Shown piece by piece: positions 1 through 11,778 of a DNA stretch of 64,000 nt. Origin of the DNA: Poronia punctata (Eukaryota; Ascomycota; Sordariomycetes; Xylariales; Xylariaceae); the NCBI GenBank assembly GCA_022579005.1, contig MU401604.1, positions 1 to 64,000 of the forward strand. The letters run 5' to 3'. The position numbers were made by a program, and so were the translations under genes. Below the pieces are notes generated by a model, which was given only the letters and a program-made list of their open reading frames with translations, had not been told where the DNA came from and ran no database searches. Position 1 is the first letter of the stretch, and every line of letters begins with the position of its first letter.

Positions 1-450
1 TTAAGCTAAAGTTTTTTATTTTTTAAGTTAATATATTATTATAGCTATAAAGCTAAAGCTTTTATTTTAAATTTTTTATTTTAGTAATAAAATTTCTTTA
101 AGTAAAATAGTTTAATTTTATTAGCTAATACTATTATTATTAAGTTGCTATACTATTAAGCTTTAATAATAATAATAAGTAATATAAAACTTTTAATTAT
201 TAAAACTAGTATAAATAGCTAAATTATATATATTAATTAATATATACATAAAAAAGTAAAACTTCTTTTTTTTACAAAATTTATATATACTAAATAAGTA
301 AAAAAAAACCTTTTATAAAAAGACCTTTTTCTTTATAGTAGTTTTTACTATAACTATATAACTTTTACTATATAGGCATTATATTAATTCTTGTTATCTT
401 ATGACCTGTTAGATCTAACAATACCCAAGGTAGTACTTACTACCATATAC
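1..450. repeat. AT-rich, RIP-like tract
   Basis: The first 450 bases are almost entirely A and T, dominated by TA, TT and AA steps, with very few CA or TG dinucleotides. No open frame of note occurs. This is the signature expected from repeat-induced point mutation of an old repeat or transposon, but no terminal repeats or coding relic can be recognised, so the parent element is unknown. The edge toward the gene at 863 is gradual, between about 380 and 450. Confidence 0.7.
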
Positions 451-862
451 ATTGATAGAGGAAGGTACTTTATATAGTAGTCGCTACCTATGCATAGCTA
501 GGTACCTATATGTTCTGTACAATACCGAGGGGAGTACCTCTTCTCCTCTCCTAATCAACCAACTCCATGCACTCCACTGCATAACCCCTTTTGGATCGAA
601 CTACCCAATAGGCATTTACCAAGGCCATTATGTAATCACAACAATAATCTCAGTGTACACGTATCCACTCAATAGTTCAATAGTGGAAGACCACAGCCAT
701 CCAGCCGCCTCCAAAAAATTGCGGACTCCTTTCCACTCGCAACATTCTCAGACTATCTACTCCGCAGCTGCAACCAGCTGCGATTATCGCCATCTTGTAA
801 ATCCCCTCATTGACTAGACGACCAACTGTCAGCCAGCAGGCCAGCAGGCGACATCAAATCCA
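451..862. other. 5' flank of the poly-Gln gene
   Basis: Transition from AT-rich DNA to normal composition. It contains several short GGTACC/CTAGGTACC-like words and a 121-codon open frame (452-817) that starts on a non-ATG codon and has no protein-like composition. I see no gene here; it is probably promoter and 5' UTR for the gene starting at 863. Confidence 0.5.
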
Positions 863-2139
863 ATGATGATGAAGGGAATCATTACACCTGCGCGAGGCCG
901 GCCGGCCAAAGTAGTCAAAGCATCCGCAGCATCACAGCGCGGTCGTCCCGTTCGTCGAGGCGACGCCGTGCCAAATCAAGATCCAGACTTAGAGGGGCAC
1001 GATGAAGGAGTCGAAGATATAGACGTCGACGCCGAAAACGAGCAAGACCAGGCGGCAGAAGAAGAGCAACACCAACAACATATACAGCAGCAATTGCAAC
1101 AACATCATGCCGACTTTGACACCGAGGCCTCCGCTGCCGCTGCCGCTGCCGCCGCCGCTGTCCATCATCACCAGCAACAGCAACAACAGCAGCAGGAGCA
1201 GGAGCAACAGCAGCAACAACAACAACAACAACAGCAGCAGCAGCAGCAACAGCAACAACAGCAATCGCCACAGCAACATCATCAACACCAAGGTCTTGAC
1301 TTGACGGCAGCGAGTATTCTTGCTAATAGTGTGCATAACTCCAATGACGCATCACACCACCAGCACCCAGACCTCGGCGGCCCCCATGTGGCTCCCGCGG
1401 ATCCGATGGGCGAACCGACTACTGAGCAGTTGGCTCGCAACTCGGGCTATCATCACGTCGTAGTTGAGAGTGCCTTGGCAAAGAGACTAGCGAGAGAGCC
1501 TGGTATGCGGATAGCGCAGCAACGACGCCCAGAACAGAGCCTGAACCTCCAGCGGCGTAGTAATGTTGAGGCTCTGTTTGCCCACATCGCTGGCGAGATG
1601 GCCCCGGTTCCGTGCAAGAACTGTCACAAAGGGCACGGCCCCTGGACCACGTGCGTTATTGTAGACGGACAGATGTGCGGTAGTTGTGCCAATTGCTGGT
1701 TCAATGCTTCTGGAGCGAGATGTTCCTTCCACGGTAACTCCCCCCCCCAACGTCATGAATCCCCAATGCTGGACCCAAGGCCACTCACTAATTTCCCATA
1801 GAAACTAGGAATCCTGGCTCCCACGGCGGTCAAGTGCTGGGAGGGGATGCTATGGGCTTCCAGCTACCTCAAGCACCCCCTCAGGCTATGGCGCCCTTCA
1901 ATTTTGCGTCGATCCCAGCCTCCTCCGACCCCGTCGTCAGATATACAGTCGAGCAAGCCATGGCTCAAGTGCGGGGCGCCGATAAGAAGACACGCTATAT
2001 GCTCATGATCGAGGCGCATGCGCGTCAACTTGCCTTTCAAATTGCCCTGTACGAGGAAGCCGTACAAGAAGAGCAGCAGCAACATCATCAACAACAAGGT
2101 TCGCCTCCTGCCGTTATGAACGACCCAGATGCACCATAG
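863..2139 (+). CDS. Poly-Gln protein with DUF3716-type cysteine domain
   Basis: Two exons, 863-1733 and 1802-2139, give 402 residues. The intron (GTAACT donor, CTCACTAAT branch region, CCATAG acceptor) joins in phase and avoids the stop at 1799-1801. The N-terminus has AT-hook-like GRPAK and GRPVR stretches. An acidic segment follows, then an Ala run, and a Gln-rich block at about residues 100-135 coded by mixed CAG and CAA. Residues of about 250-290 form a Cys/His cluster (CKNC, CGSC, CSFH) that looks like the DUF3716 domain of filamentous fungi, often found in proteins with nuclear-type features. The function is unknown; the AT-hook-like and poly-Gln segments suggest a chromatin or transcription role, which is inference. 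The gene borders an AT-rich tract. Confidence 0.75.
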
Positions 2140-3642
2140 GACGGTACTCTTGTCACTTCCCATACGCAGCGGTATGGGAGGCGGTATCTGACGTGTTATT
2201 GGTTTCAGTTCACTGACGCTTAGCAGTATGAGATTTCCGTCACATCGAAGCTGTCGTCTTTGCTAAACAGTGGCCTAAGCCGTCGGTATTTTTCTGTTTG
2301 CTGTTTGCTTTTCAAGTACGTGGATTTTGATCCATCACGTTTGAGCCGCCGATTTATCAGGGAGTACACCGGGAATGTATCCTAATAGCCAGGTGGTATG
2401 ATAGGATACGGAAAGGCTAGGCTGGAAATTGCTATTAATAAAAAAGGGCAAACATGGTGACTTGGGTCAGCCAGTCACAATATCATTATACTCAACGATG
2501 GCTAGGTCGCTTATACTAAGTATACTTCCAATCCTACTTTAAAACGTAGTGATTTAATTACTTCATAAGAAGTCTTCAATAAGCAGTATTGCTTGTTTTT
2601 GAATCCAGGAAAAAGCAGAATTGCATGACTGATTTGTTCTTTATACACTGTTATCGCCTGTCAGCAATTGAGGCAATTCCTGTTTTCTAACCAGCAATTG
2701 ATTTGCATATTGTCAGTTTCAGAGTGTTTTGGGAGGTTCTGTTTCAGGTATATCTAACTATTCTTCCCGAGTTAGGTTATATTTGCTCTGAGATACTCTT
2801 CAAGGAATCTGTACAGCGTATACATATGTAGGTATGTATAAGTACTTACTACTTGACTTGCACAAGAACACCCTGAGGTGACTGAATATGATTTTACAAG
2901 ATTGATTACCTAGACATCACATATAAACCCAAGTTGGTTTTGAAGACAGCTTAAAGTAGAAGACGATGATAGGGACTTATAAACAAGTATAATAATACAT
3001 GGGACTACATGTATATATGGGCATATATACTTACATTGGAACCTTCAACACCAATAAAACTGGCTGCCTGAACAATTTGCCTGCTCCCGAAATATAGTGC
3101 ATGCATGAAGTGCATGGATGTGTGCGTCATTCGGCGACCTACTTTGGGAATAGATACCTAGCTACCTCTAAAAGTTCACCAAACAATGACCATGGACCAA
3201 GACTCGAAAATCCAATGTCTTTGTTTCTTGCCACAGATGACAGCTACAGGAATGATAATAATGTACTAGAAGTAGTCTAGACAAGCAATACTTCTGCTCT
3301 GCTGTCTGTGTTCTCCCTTGATCTACATACCTCTTCAAAGCGAGTTGCCTCCCTTGCAAGCAGTTGCCTATGGTGCCAGTTCACATGGGCGTCCTAGTCA
3401 TCGTGCCCTTTCCTCAATCACTATATACCTGGGCGTCTCCTCATGGCTGGGCATTTTGTCTTATTTCCGTTGAATTAGTTCGAGGTCAACGTTGGCGGCT
3501 TTATATAACATTCCTCACGGGTACTCGACAGGTTAAAGAGTGTACAGCGCCTTGCCGACCTTAGACTAGTACCTGGAGTCTGGAGATACTTGCCGACCTT
3601 TCGCATTCAGATCTCCCGCTACTGGGGGTCTTGCTGCCGAGT
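2140..3642. other. Intergenic region, no gene seen
   Basis: About 1.5 kb between the poly-Gln gene and Rad26. It is moderately AT-rich with several TACATA/TAGGTA words near 2820-2850 and 3000-3030. The open frames at 3168-3359 (minus) and 3364-3564 (plus) are short and lack recognisable domains or splice partners. The last few hundred bases presumably hold the Rad26 promoter. Confidence 0.5.
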
Positions 3643-6600
3643 ATGGCGACGAGCAATACGCCAGACGTTACCGCAGAGGCGGAGTCGCAAGATGGTACAA
3701 GCCCGACCGAGCCAGCCCCAGTGGATCAACCAACGGTAGCCACGCACGACGATGCGCCGAACCTCGAATCTACCTATGACAATGATGCAAACGAAGTCGA
3801 AACACTAGATAATACCCTTGACGAAGCCTCGGCCCTCAGAACCCTTGCTGCAGACGTGCGCGATCAGGATGACCTAGAGCGAGACATTACCTACCAGGCC
3901 AGCTTGGCATTGATCGAAGCAGAAGATAAGAAGGATGAGAAGCGCATTGAGAAGGCACACGCCAATCTGAGAAAGCTGGATGCGCAGAAGAAGACACAGG
4001 AGGAACGCTATCGGAAAGCTGCAGGCAAACCGGAGGTGAAGCAAAAGATCCGGGAAGAGATTGCTCGGATCGAGTCGGAGACTAGCCTTACAAAAGACGA
4101 CATTACCCAATTCGAAGCGCGCATTGAGAAAAGACACCGGGAAAGCCAAGAGGATGGCCAAATTACCTCGGGTAGTCAAAAGCTGCCTGGCGAGACCTAC
4201 CGCGAGTTCTTGATTCGGACCGGGAAAATCACACCCTTCGACATCAAGGCGCGTCCTCAAGGTATTGGTGGAGAACTGGCCGAAGTGCTGGCAGACGTCG
4301 AAGAAGAAGCGGCAGGGAATGGACTGGAAGAGCAAGCTGGCTACGAACCACGCTCCCACCAGAATCTACGTGCGCCTGGATTTGCCGAGGACACGGATAT
4401 CCCTACTACAGTTGTGGAGACTGAGTTCTCGCTACGGCCGCGAAAGCGAAGAAGACCGGTTCAAGACGATGTATCATCGGATGAGTATACACCCCAGACG
4501 GCTGAAGCGCCCGACGCAGAATTTTCTGACAGTGAAGAATCGGAAGGATATGACTTCACAGAGCGCCCATCGAAAAAGGCGAAAACGGGTGGGAAAGACG
4601 ATGGAGAAGTCGATCTCGGCAAGCTTGATGATGGGATCGAGGCTAACTATCAAAGACGACTCAAAGACTGGGTTGACAGACGAAGTCGCGCAAGGCTGAG
4701 GCGTCGGGAAAATGCACAGGGGGACGAAGACCAAACAGACCAAAATGAAGCGGAAGAGGAAGAGGAGTGGTTCAAGCCGTCTCCGGACGAATCCGACCAC
4801 CATCTCAGACATGGGCTAAAGCTACCTGGTGATATTTATCCTGCTCTATTCGACTATCAGAAGACGGGTGTCCAATGGCTAGCTGAGTTGTACTCTCAAC
4901 AGGTAGGAGGGATCATCGGCGATGAAATGGGTCTGGGGAAGACAGTACAAGTTATTTCGTTTATTGCGGCCCTGCATTATAGCAAGCAACTTGACAAGCC
5001 GGTTCTCGTGGTCGCGCCCGCAACAGTGCTGCAGCAATGGGTCAACGAGTTTCATCGCTGGTGGCCGCCCCTACGCGTATCCATGCTCCACTCATCCGGC
5101 TCTGGTATGATGAATATGAGCAGAGAAAACGAGATTGAAGAAGATCTTGATCGAGGCCGAGATACTCGATTCGGTAACAAAGCGGCAAACAGAGTCATCG
5201 ATCGCGTCGTGAAGCAAGGTCATGTTCTGGTCACCACCTATGCCAGCGTCCAGGTGTACGGTGATGTATTGGCAACCATAGACTGGGGTTATGCCGTCCT
5301 GGACGAAGGTCACAAGATCCGGAACCCCAACGCAGCAGTGACCATTGCATGCAAGGAACTGTGCACGCCGAACCGCGTAATTCTGTCCGGCACACCTATA
5401 CAGAATAACCTCGTGGAGCTGTGGTCGTTATTCGACTTTATCTATCCTATGCGGTTGGGCACGCTCGTCGATTTCAGAAAGCAAGTCGAAATTCCCATCA
5501 AAATGGGTGGATATGCCAACGCTTCTAACCTCCAAATCATGACGGCTGAAAAGACAGCACAGGCGTTAAAGGAGAACATTAGTCCGTATTTATTGCAGCG
5601 ACTTAAAGTTGATGTTGCAAGTGACCTGCCAAAGAAAAGGGAGCAGGTCCTCTTCTGTAAGCTCACCAAACAACAGCTCGAACTCTATGAACGATTCCTC
5701 GAGTCCAAGGAGATGGGCGATGTTCTCAAGGGACATACGCAATCATTCTTTGGGATTGACAGGATACGAAAGATCTGCAATCATCCTGATTTGCTTGACC
5801 CCAGTATGAAAGCTCGGCAGAAAAAGGGCTGGGGGTCGGCCAACAAGTCTGGGAAAATGCAGGTTCTAAACGCTCTCCTCGGAATGTGGAAGAAGCTCGG
5901 ACACAAGACACTCTTGTTCTCCCAGACAGTCCAGATGCTTGACATCCTCGAAAAGTTTGTCAGGGACCTAGGGAATATCCAATATCTGCGGATGGACGGT
6001 AAAACGCCCATCAAAACAAGACAAGTTCTTGTCGACAAGTTCAACAAAGACCCGGATTTGGACCTGTTTCTGTTGACTACCAAAGTCGGCGGGCTGGGTG
6101 TGAACTTGACGGGCGCAAACCGGGTCATCATCTTCGACCCCGATTGGAATCCATCCACAGATGTGCAAGCTCGTGAGCGAGCATGGCGTCTGGGGCAGAA
6201 AAAGGATGTGACCATCTATCGATTAATGACTGCCGGCACAATCGAAGAGAAGATCTATCACAGACAGATCTTCAAACAGTTCCTGAGCAGCAAGGTACTG
6301 AAGGACCCCAAACAACGAGCCAATTTCAACCTGAGCGATTTACATGACCTGTTCACCCTGGGATCGCCGGACAAATCCGGCACGGAAACGGGAAGACTTT
6401 TCAAGCAATCTGCCGAAGTAAACTTTAACAAAACCGCGGCGGAGTCCGGGCCAAAGAATCCCGAGGCACCTTCGACAACAAATGAAGGTAACCCAACATT
6501 CAACGACGAACACGCCGGCCTACAAAAAATCGACGGCGTCGCAGGTCTCGAGGATTACGAAGGCGAAGAAGAGCCCAAAGCAGGGACCAAAGACGAAGAC

Positions 6601-7137
6601 AGGATCATGGAAGGCCTATTCGCTCGATCCGGCGTCCATTCCGCCTTGGAACACGACGCCATCATCGGCGGCGGTAAGCCACGCGCAAGCCACGCCGTTC
6701 TCCAACAAGAAGCAACCCGCGTAGCAAACGAGGCAGCCGCAGCATTATCCCGAGCCAAAGAACAAGCCCGCCACGTACCCATCGGCACAGTGACATGGAC
6801 CGGCGAAGTCGGGTCGGGAGGTCGTCCGTCGTCCAATATCCGTCGAGGAGGCGCCCTCGGCTCCGCCGCCGTGTTATCGAATCTATCGAATCGCCAGGGC
6901 ATCGAGACGACCAACAGACCTACTACTATGCATCTAAAGGATTTCATGAAAGCCATCCCGCTATTCATCAATCGTCACGGCGGTAAAGTGCCGACTAAGG
7001 CCATCGTCGACCACTTCAACCCGCACTGCAAGACGAGGGATCAGACGGCCGAGTTCAAGGAGGCCTTGAATCGTGTTGCCAAGATGGAGAAGACGGGTTC
7101 TTCTATGCGGGCCATCTGGGTCTTGCGGGAGAAGTAG
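3643..7137 (+). CDS. rad26: Rad26/CSB SNF2-family DNA-dependent ATPase
   Basis: Single exon of 1,164 residues; the first ATG in frame is at 3643. This is the Cockayne syndrome B orthologue, a Swi2/Snf2 ATPase that binds stalled RNA polymerase II and starts transcription-coupled nucleotide excision repair in the nucleus. An N-terminal coiled, charged region includes the conserved RDQDDLERDI stretch (about residues 75-85), typical of Rad26/CSB. Basic nuclear-localisation-like clusters (RPRKRRRP, PSKKAK) precede the ATPase core. The core has Walker A DEMGLGKT at about residue 425, DEGH at about 552, the SGTPIQNN motif, and helicase C motifs around 815-855 ending in ERAWRLGQ. The C-terminal 100 residues resemble the winged-helix or ubiquitin-binding end of the family. 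Length matches yeast Rad26 (about 1,085) and CSB. It is convergent with uS11. Confidence 0.95.
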   Translation: MATSNTPDVTAEAESQDGTSPTEPAPVDQPTVATHDDAPNLESTYDNDANEVETLDNTLDEASALRTLAADVRDQDDLERDITYQASLALIEAEDKKDEKRIEKAHANLRKLDAQKKTQEERYRKAAGKPEVKQKIREEIARIESETSLTKDDITQFEARIEKRHRESQEDGQITSGSQKLPGETYREFLIRTGKITPFDIKARPQGIGGELAEVLADVEEEAAGNGLEEQAGYEPRSHQNLRAPGFAEDTDIPTTVVETEFSLRPRKRRRPVQDDVSSDEYTPQTAEAPDAEFSDSEESEGYDFTERPSKKAKTGGKDDGEVDLGKLDDGIEANYQRRLKDWVDRRSRARLRRRENAQGDEDQTDQNEAEEEEEWFKPSPDESDHHLRHGLKLPGDIYPALFDYQKTGVQWLAELYSQQVGGIIGDEMGLGKTVQVISFIAALHYSKQLDKPVLVVAPATVLQQWVNEFHRWWPPLRVSMLHSSGSGMMNMSRENEIEEDLDRGRDTRFGNKAANRVIDRVVKQGHVLVTTYASVQVYGDVLATIDWGYAVLDEGHKIRNPNAAVTIACKELCTPNRVILSGTPIQNNLVELWSLFDFIYPMRLGTLVDFRKQVEIPIKMGGYANASNLQIMTAEKTAQALKENISPYLLQRLKVDVASDLPKKREQVLFCKLTKQQLELYERFLESKEMGDVLKGHTQSFFGIDRIRKICNHPDLLDPSMKARQKKGWGSANKSGKMQVLNALLGMWKKLGHKTLLFSQTVQMLDILEKFVRDLGNIQYLRMDGKTPIKTRQVLVDKFNKDPDLDLFLLTTKVGGLGVNLTGANRVIIFDPDWNPSTDVQARERAWRLGQKKDVTIYRLMTAGTIEEKIYHRQIFKQFLSSKVLKDPKQRANFNLSDLHDLFTLGSPDKSGTETGRLFKQSAEVNFNKTAAESGPKNPEAPSTTNEGNPTFNDEHAGLQKIDGVAGLEDYEGEEEPKAGTKDEDRIMEGLFARSGVHSALEHDAIIGGGKPRASHAVLQQEATRVANEAAAALSRAKEQARHVPIGTVTWTGEVGSGGRPSSNIRRGGALGSAAVLSNLSNRQGIETTNRPTTMHLKDFMKAIPLFINRHGGKVPTKAIVDHFNPHCKTRDQTAEFKEALNRVAKMEKTGSSMRAIWVLREK

Positions 7138-7899
7138 TATGTAGGTCCCCCCTCCCCCGCTTCAGTGGATTAAAAGAAAAGAGGTGGGAAATCAAAAGAC
7201 ACAGAGAGATGGAAGTCAGTTCGAAAAAAAAGGGGTATAAACTAGAAGTTTTTACGTCCATCCAACTAAATTCAGCTACAAAGTTGATGGGGATATTATC
7301 ACGAGGCGTTTGAAGAAAATGGAATCAATGGGCGTTATTAGCGTTTGTTTTGAGCACGATAGAAGGCCTCTGCATAGCATGTATCTATATATTTATCCTA
7401 GGTTCCAAGTTATGATACTCGCAGTTCATGGAAAGGACTTCACGTTTGCTTTTTCGACCAGACGGCATCTTAGGAAGTGTCTGCTGCTGTTGACTTGTGG
7501 CATGGCGTTTATATCCCGTCTCTCTTCATTTGGTATCCCGGCATTTTTTGGAATTGCAGGTAATAAGTTTGTTTGTCATAAAATGTTCGTGTTCATGAAC
7601 CAACGTTTCATTTCATTTCATATCTATCTACTGTAGCCGTGCCAGAAGCATCATGTGACATATTGTGAAAGCCACACCCTAAGGGGTAATAGAGACCAGG
7701 CATGCTATTCTCTTCATAGAGACGCACGCCGTTCTCCTCGTAATTGTCAACGCCACAGAGACGGGACTCGAAAAATCCCAGATTGTGTCAGAAACCGCGT
7801 GATCCTCTCGAGAACGCCTGAACGATCGCCCAAGCCACGGCCAGTCCCAAACGAACGATATAAGTCGATGGGTAAAAGCTGCATGTTGATATGATTCGA
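7138..7899. other. 3' flanks of Rad26 and uS11, no gene seen
   Basis: A 762-bp space between two convergent genes. It holds their 3' UTRs. The open frame at 7310-7636 is AT-biased, lacks homology cues and is probably chance. No tRNA or clear hairpin was found. Confidence 0.5.
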
Positions 7900-8858
<959 letters not shown>

Positions 8859-9290
8859 TTTGGCGGTTTGTCTGTGTGATTTGTCTGCTGTACACCGAAA
8901 AGATTGACGATGCAAGTTTCGTAGGGACAATTGAAGATGTGTGTGGTGTTTGTTCGGTGGGGCAGTTCTCTAAATGGTAAGCGGTCAAGATACATGAGTA
9001 GGCAGAAATCTGGCGGTGGACAGTGGGCACGATTCCCGTGAGCCCTAAATATTTTTTCCTTGGATTTCGCTTGAGGGCTTCCAGTGCAGATGGCTGGTGG
9101 CTTCTCCCCAATTGGCTGAAGTATCTAATTAGCCCCACATGCACACACTTTTGCTAGCGCGCAAAACTCTGGACCTCTCTTAATGCACGTATATTTTTCT
9201 TGACAGCATTTTCCTCTGGTTCTTCTTTTCACCCATCATCGCCCAATTCCGAGTCGACAACCACCATCACGGCACCGGCACTCCGACAAA
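8859..9290. promoter_or_regulatory. Shared promoter of uS11 and uL30 genes
   Basis: 432 bp between the start codons of two divergent ribosomal protein genes. It must hold both promoters and both 5' UTRs. Pyrimidine-rich stretches precede the uL30 start at about 9200-9240, as is common in highly expressed fungal genes. AGCCCTAAA near 9040 and TTAGCCCC near 9130 are candidate ribosomal-protein promoter words, but I cannot show that they are functional. The open frames inside (8771-8995, 8842-9144 minus) are shadows. Confidence 0.7.
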
Positions 9291-10820
9291 ATGTCTTCTA
9301 CGTATGATTCCCTCCCTTGATACCGTCGGCATTTCAATATGTAGTAGATCCGATCTATCTACCCGGCCCTGGATTTTTGCGGATTGTCGTGGTCCTCTCG
9401 GCTGGATGGCTTGACTTCTCAAAATGCACCTGCAATATGGTGCGGGAAGTCTCGCGCACCAGCTCGATCTTTCCGGGGCATCTCCCTCTTTCCTCCAGGC
9501 TTCCTACAGGAAGCTTGTAGACTGAGAGACGTTTGCTCTGGGCGTTGGAGATGAAGGCAACGTCCTTCTCTCTTAAATACAACTGCCGCATGCTATAGGG
9601 CTTGGGCGTACTGGGCCTGGTCCAAAACGTTGCAAACTCTATATATCGCGCGCATCCTTTCTTGAACTTGTTTCAAGGTGTTGTCGGATGAGGGAGTGCT
9701 CAAAGATGTGTTGGTTATATGCCCGAAAAGGATTGATCATGCACATCTGCCAGCATCTCACCGATTAAATTCATTTCCTCGAGTTAGCCACCGCTGAGAA
9801 TGTCGCACGCATTCGGCAATTCTCCAACCGGCGCTCTCACATGTACATGTTGCCATGTATGCTGTGGACTACGTACTAATCTGAATGAAACTGCAGTACC
9901 GTCCCCACTCAGGAGCAGGTCCTGGTCCCTGAGACTCTCCTGAAGAAGCGCAAGAGCCAGGAGAAGGCTCGCGCTGAGAAGGCTGCTGAGATCGCCGACA
10001 AGAAGAAGGTATGTGTTCAAAATATCTACTTTAACTATGGAGGAGGCGTTTGTGTGATGTATAAAAACCTTTGCGACTAGACAAAGTCAATGCTGTTGCA
10101 AATTAACCATCTTTCGGGTCTGATTTAACGAGGAGAAAACTACCTTTTATCTCGCATTGCTTGATGCAACTAGAGGCTAACACGCTTCGTCAGGCCAACA
10201 AGGAGAAGCGCGGCGTTATCTTCCAGCGTGCTGAGAAGTACGTCAACGAGTACCGTGATGCCGAGCGGGAGAAGGTTCGCCTGAACCGCATCGCCAAGCA
10301 GGAGGGCAACTTCCATGTCCCTGCCGAGGAGAAGCTGCTCTTCGTCATCCGCATCAAGGGTATCAACAAGATTGCCCCTAAGCCCCGCAAGATCCTTCAG
10401 CTTCTCCGTCTCCTCCAGATCAACAACGGTGTCTTCGTCCGTGTCACCAAGGCTACCGCTGAGATGATCAAGATCGTCGAGCCCTGGGTCGCTTATGGTT
10501 ACCCCAACCTAAAGAGCATCAAGGAGCTCATCTACAAGCGTGGTTATGGCAAGGTCAACAAGCAGCGCATTCCCCTGACTGACAACGCCATCATCGAGGA
10601 GAACCTCGGCAAGTACGGCATCATCTGCATGGAGGATCTCGTCCACGAGATCTACACCGTCGGCCCCAACTTCAAGCAGGCCTCCAACTTCCTGTGGCCC
10701 TTCAAGCTGAGCAACCCCAACGGCGGCTTCCGCACCAGGAAATTCAAGCACTTCATCGAGGGTGGTGACCTGGGCAACCGGGAGGATAAGATCAACTCTC
10801 TTATCCGACAGATGAACTAA
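9291..10820 (+). CDS. rpl7: 60S ribosomal protein uL30 (L7)
   Basis: Three exons, 9291-9301, 9897-10008 and 10194-10820, give 249 residues, the usual size of eukaryotic uL30. The first exon codes only for MSST; the first intron is long (595 nt), typical of ribosomal protein genes. The second acceptor was placed at 10192-10193 because the upstream GCTAAC branch and the phase give KKK followed by [10 protein letters not shown], as in relatives. Family hallmarks are [52 protein letters not shown] and the C-terminal [11 protein letters not shown]. The protein belongs to the large subunit near the 5S RNP. Intron 2 carries a C/D snoRNA (10047-10130), so splicing of this mRNA probably also supplies an rRNA-modifying guide. 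Confidence 0.96.
10047..10130 (+). ncRNA. Box C/D snoRNA in RPL7 intron 2 (snR39/snR39B/snR59 type)
   Basis: Seen in the sequence: box C-like GTGATGT at 10054-10060, box D CTGA at 10120-10123, and a short terminal pairing CGTT (10047-10050) with AACG (10127-10130). The 15 bases before box D (10105-10119) are complementary over about 14 positions to ACCCGAAAGATGG in LSU rRNA. Known biology: in yeast the two RPL7 genes host snR39 and snR59, which methylate this same segment (A807), and snR39B acts at G805. By the box D plus five rule, C10115 pairs with the G of CCCGAAAG, the G805-equivalent. Box C deviates from RTGATGA at its last base. Boxes C' and D' are not clear. Confidence 0.8.
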
Positions 10821-11778
10821 AAAAAAGGGTCTGGTTTGTGGTTTTATGGTTCTGATATGGCGGGCATTGATTCAGCATGGGTTGGTCGGCGTTATTCAAG
10901 GGTTCGGAAGCTATCAATGAATTGATATTTTGTGACGATTACGACCTCTCAGTCCCCATGCCTCATTCTTGTGCTACACTGAGAAGCTCATATGCCTAGC
11001 CGGAACAATACCATGATCATTTCGCCGAGTCATTGGCTCTTGGCATAAGTACTTTGCTTGTCTCATGGTCTGGGTTGATTCATCATCGTAGTATTCCTAA
11101 GTGAGATGACATGTCCTATGATGCCTCATTCCCAATTAACATCATGAGTCTCGGTAAAAGGAGCATGTAAGGAAGGAAGGAGGCTACACACTGGGTTACA
11201 TACTTATAGCATTACGAAATTCATTTAGATTCCCACATCAACTGACAAGCCATCTTGCGTTAATGTTCCACCACGGCACTTTTCAACTGGCCAATCCATT
11301 GCATTTGTCTAAGTCATAATAATTACACGAGCCTAACGCTGTACTCGATAATACACGTTTCGGTTAAGACCTCTGTGCCCGGCCCACTTGTTTTAAGTGT
11401 AACCTTTCTCTTTGCCAGCTTTTTTGACGCTCGCTGTCACCCCATCTGACGCAAAGACATGGTTCCTATCGTATAACCGATACCACCCCCGTAAGGTATA
11501 TATGTTCACTGGATGCCAGTGTGCGTGTCATATAAAATCGTTATTTATACAGGTTCGGAAAGGCGCAGCGTAAAATGCGGGCGCCGAATACCCGCAATGC
11601 AAAAATATCTCCAAAGGGGGTAGAATAGTCCAATAATGCTGGCAGTCAAACTAATACGGTTCTCTCTTCCAATCGTTGAAGCCGTAAGGAGGATGAGTAA
11701 AGAAGTCGGGGATTACTTAAAACAATACAATCCAAAATGAGCCATTTTTAGTTGTTATTTCTCTTTTGGCGAACGTCC
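10821..11778. other. 3' flanks of uL30 and ISA2, no gene seen
   Basis: 958 bp between convergent genes. No open frame above 60 codons occurs, and I found no tRNA-like A/B boxes. It probably contains the two 3' UTRs and little else. Confidence 0.5.

Noticed and set aside
452..817. 121-codon frame next to the AT-rich tract
   Set aside because: Non-ATG start, composition follows flanking AT-rich DNA, no family resemblance.
915..1336. Antisense Leu/Val/Ala-rich frames over the poly-Gln gene
   Set aside because: They are mirror images of the CAG/CAA and GCC repeats of the real coding strand.
9302..9896. A second snoRNA in the long first intron of RPL7
   Set aside because: Box C-like GATGA and box D-like CTGA words occur, but spacing, terminal stem and rRNA complementarity do not agree for any pair.
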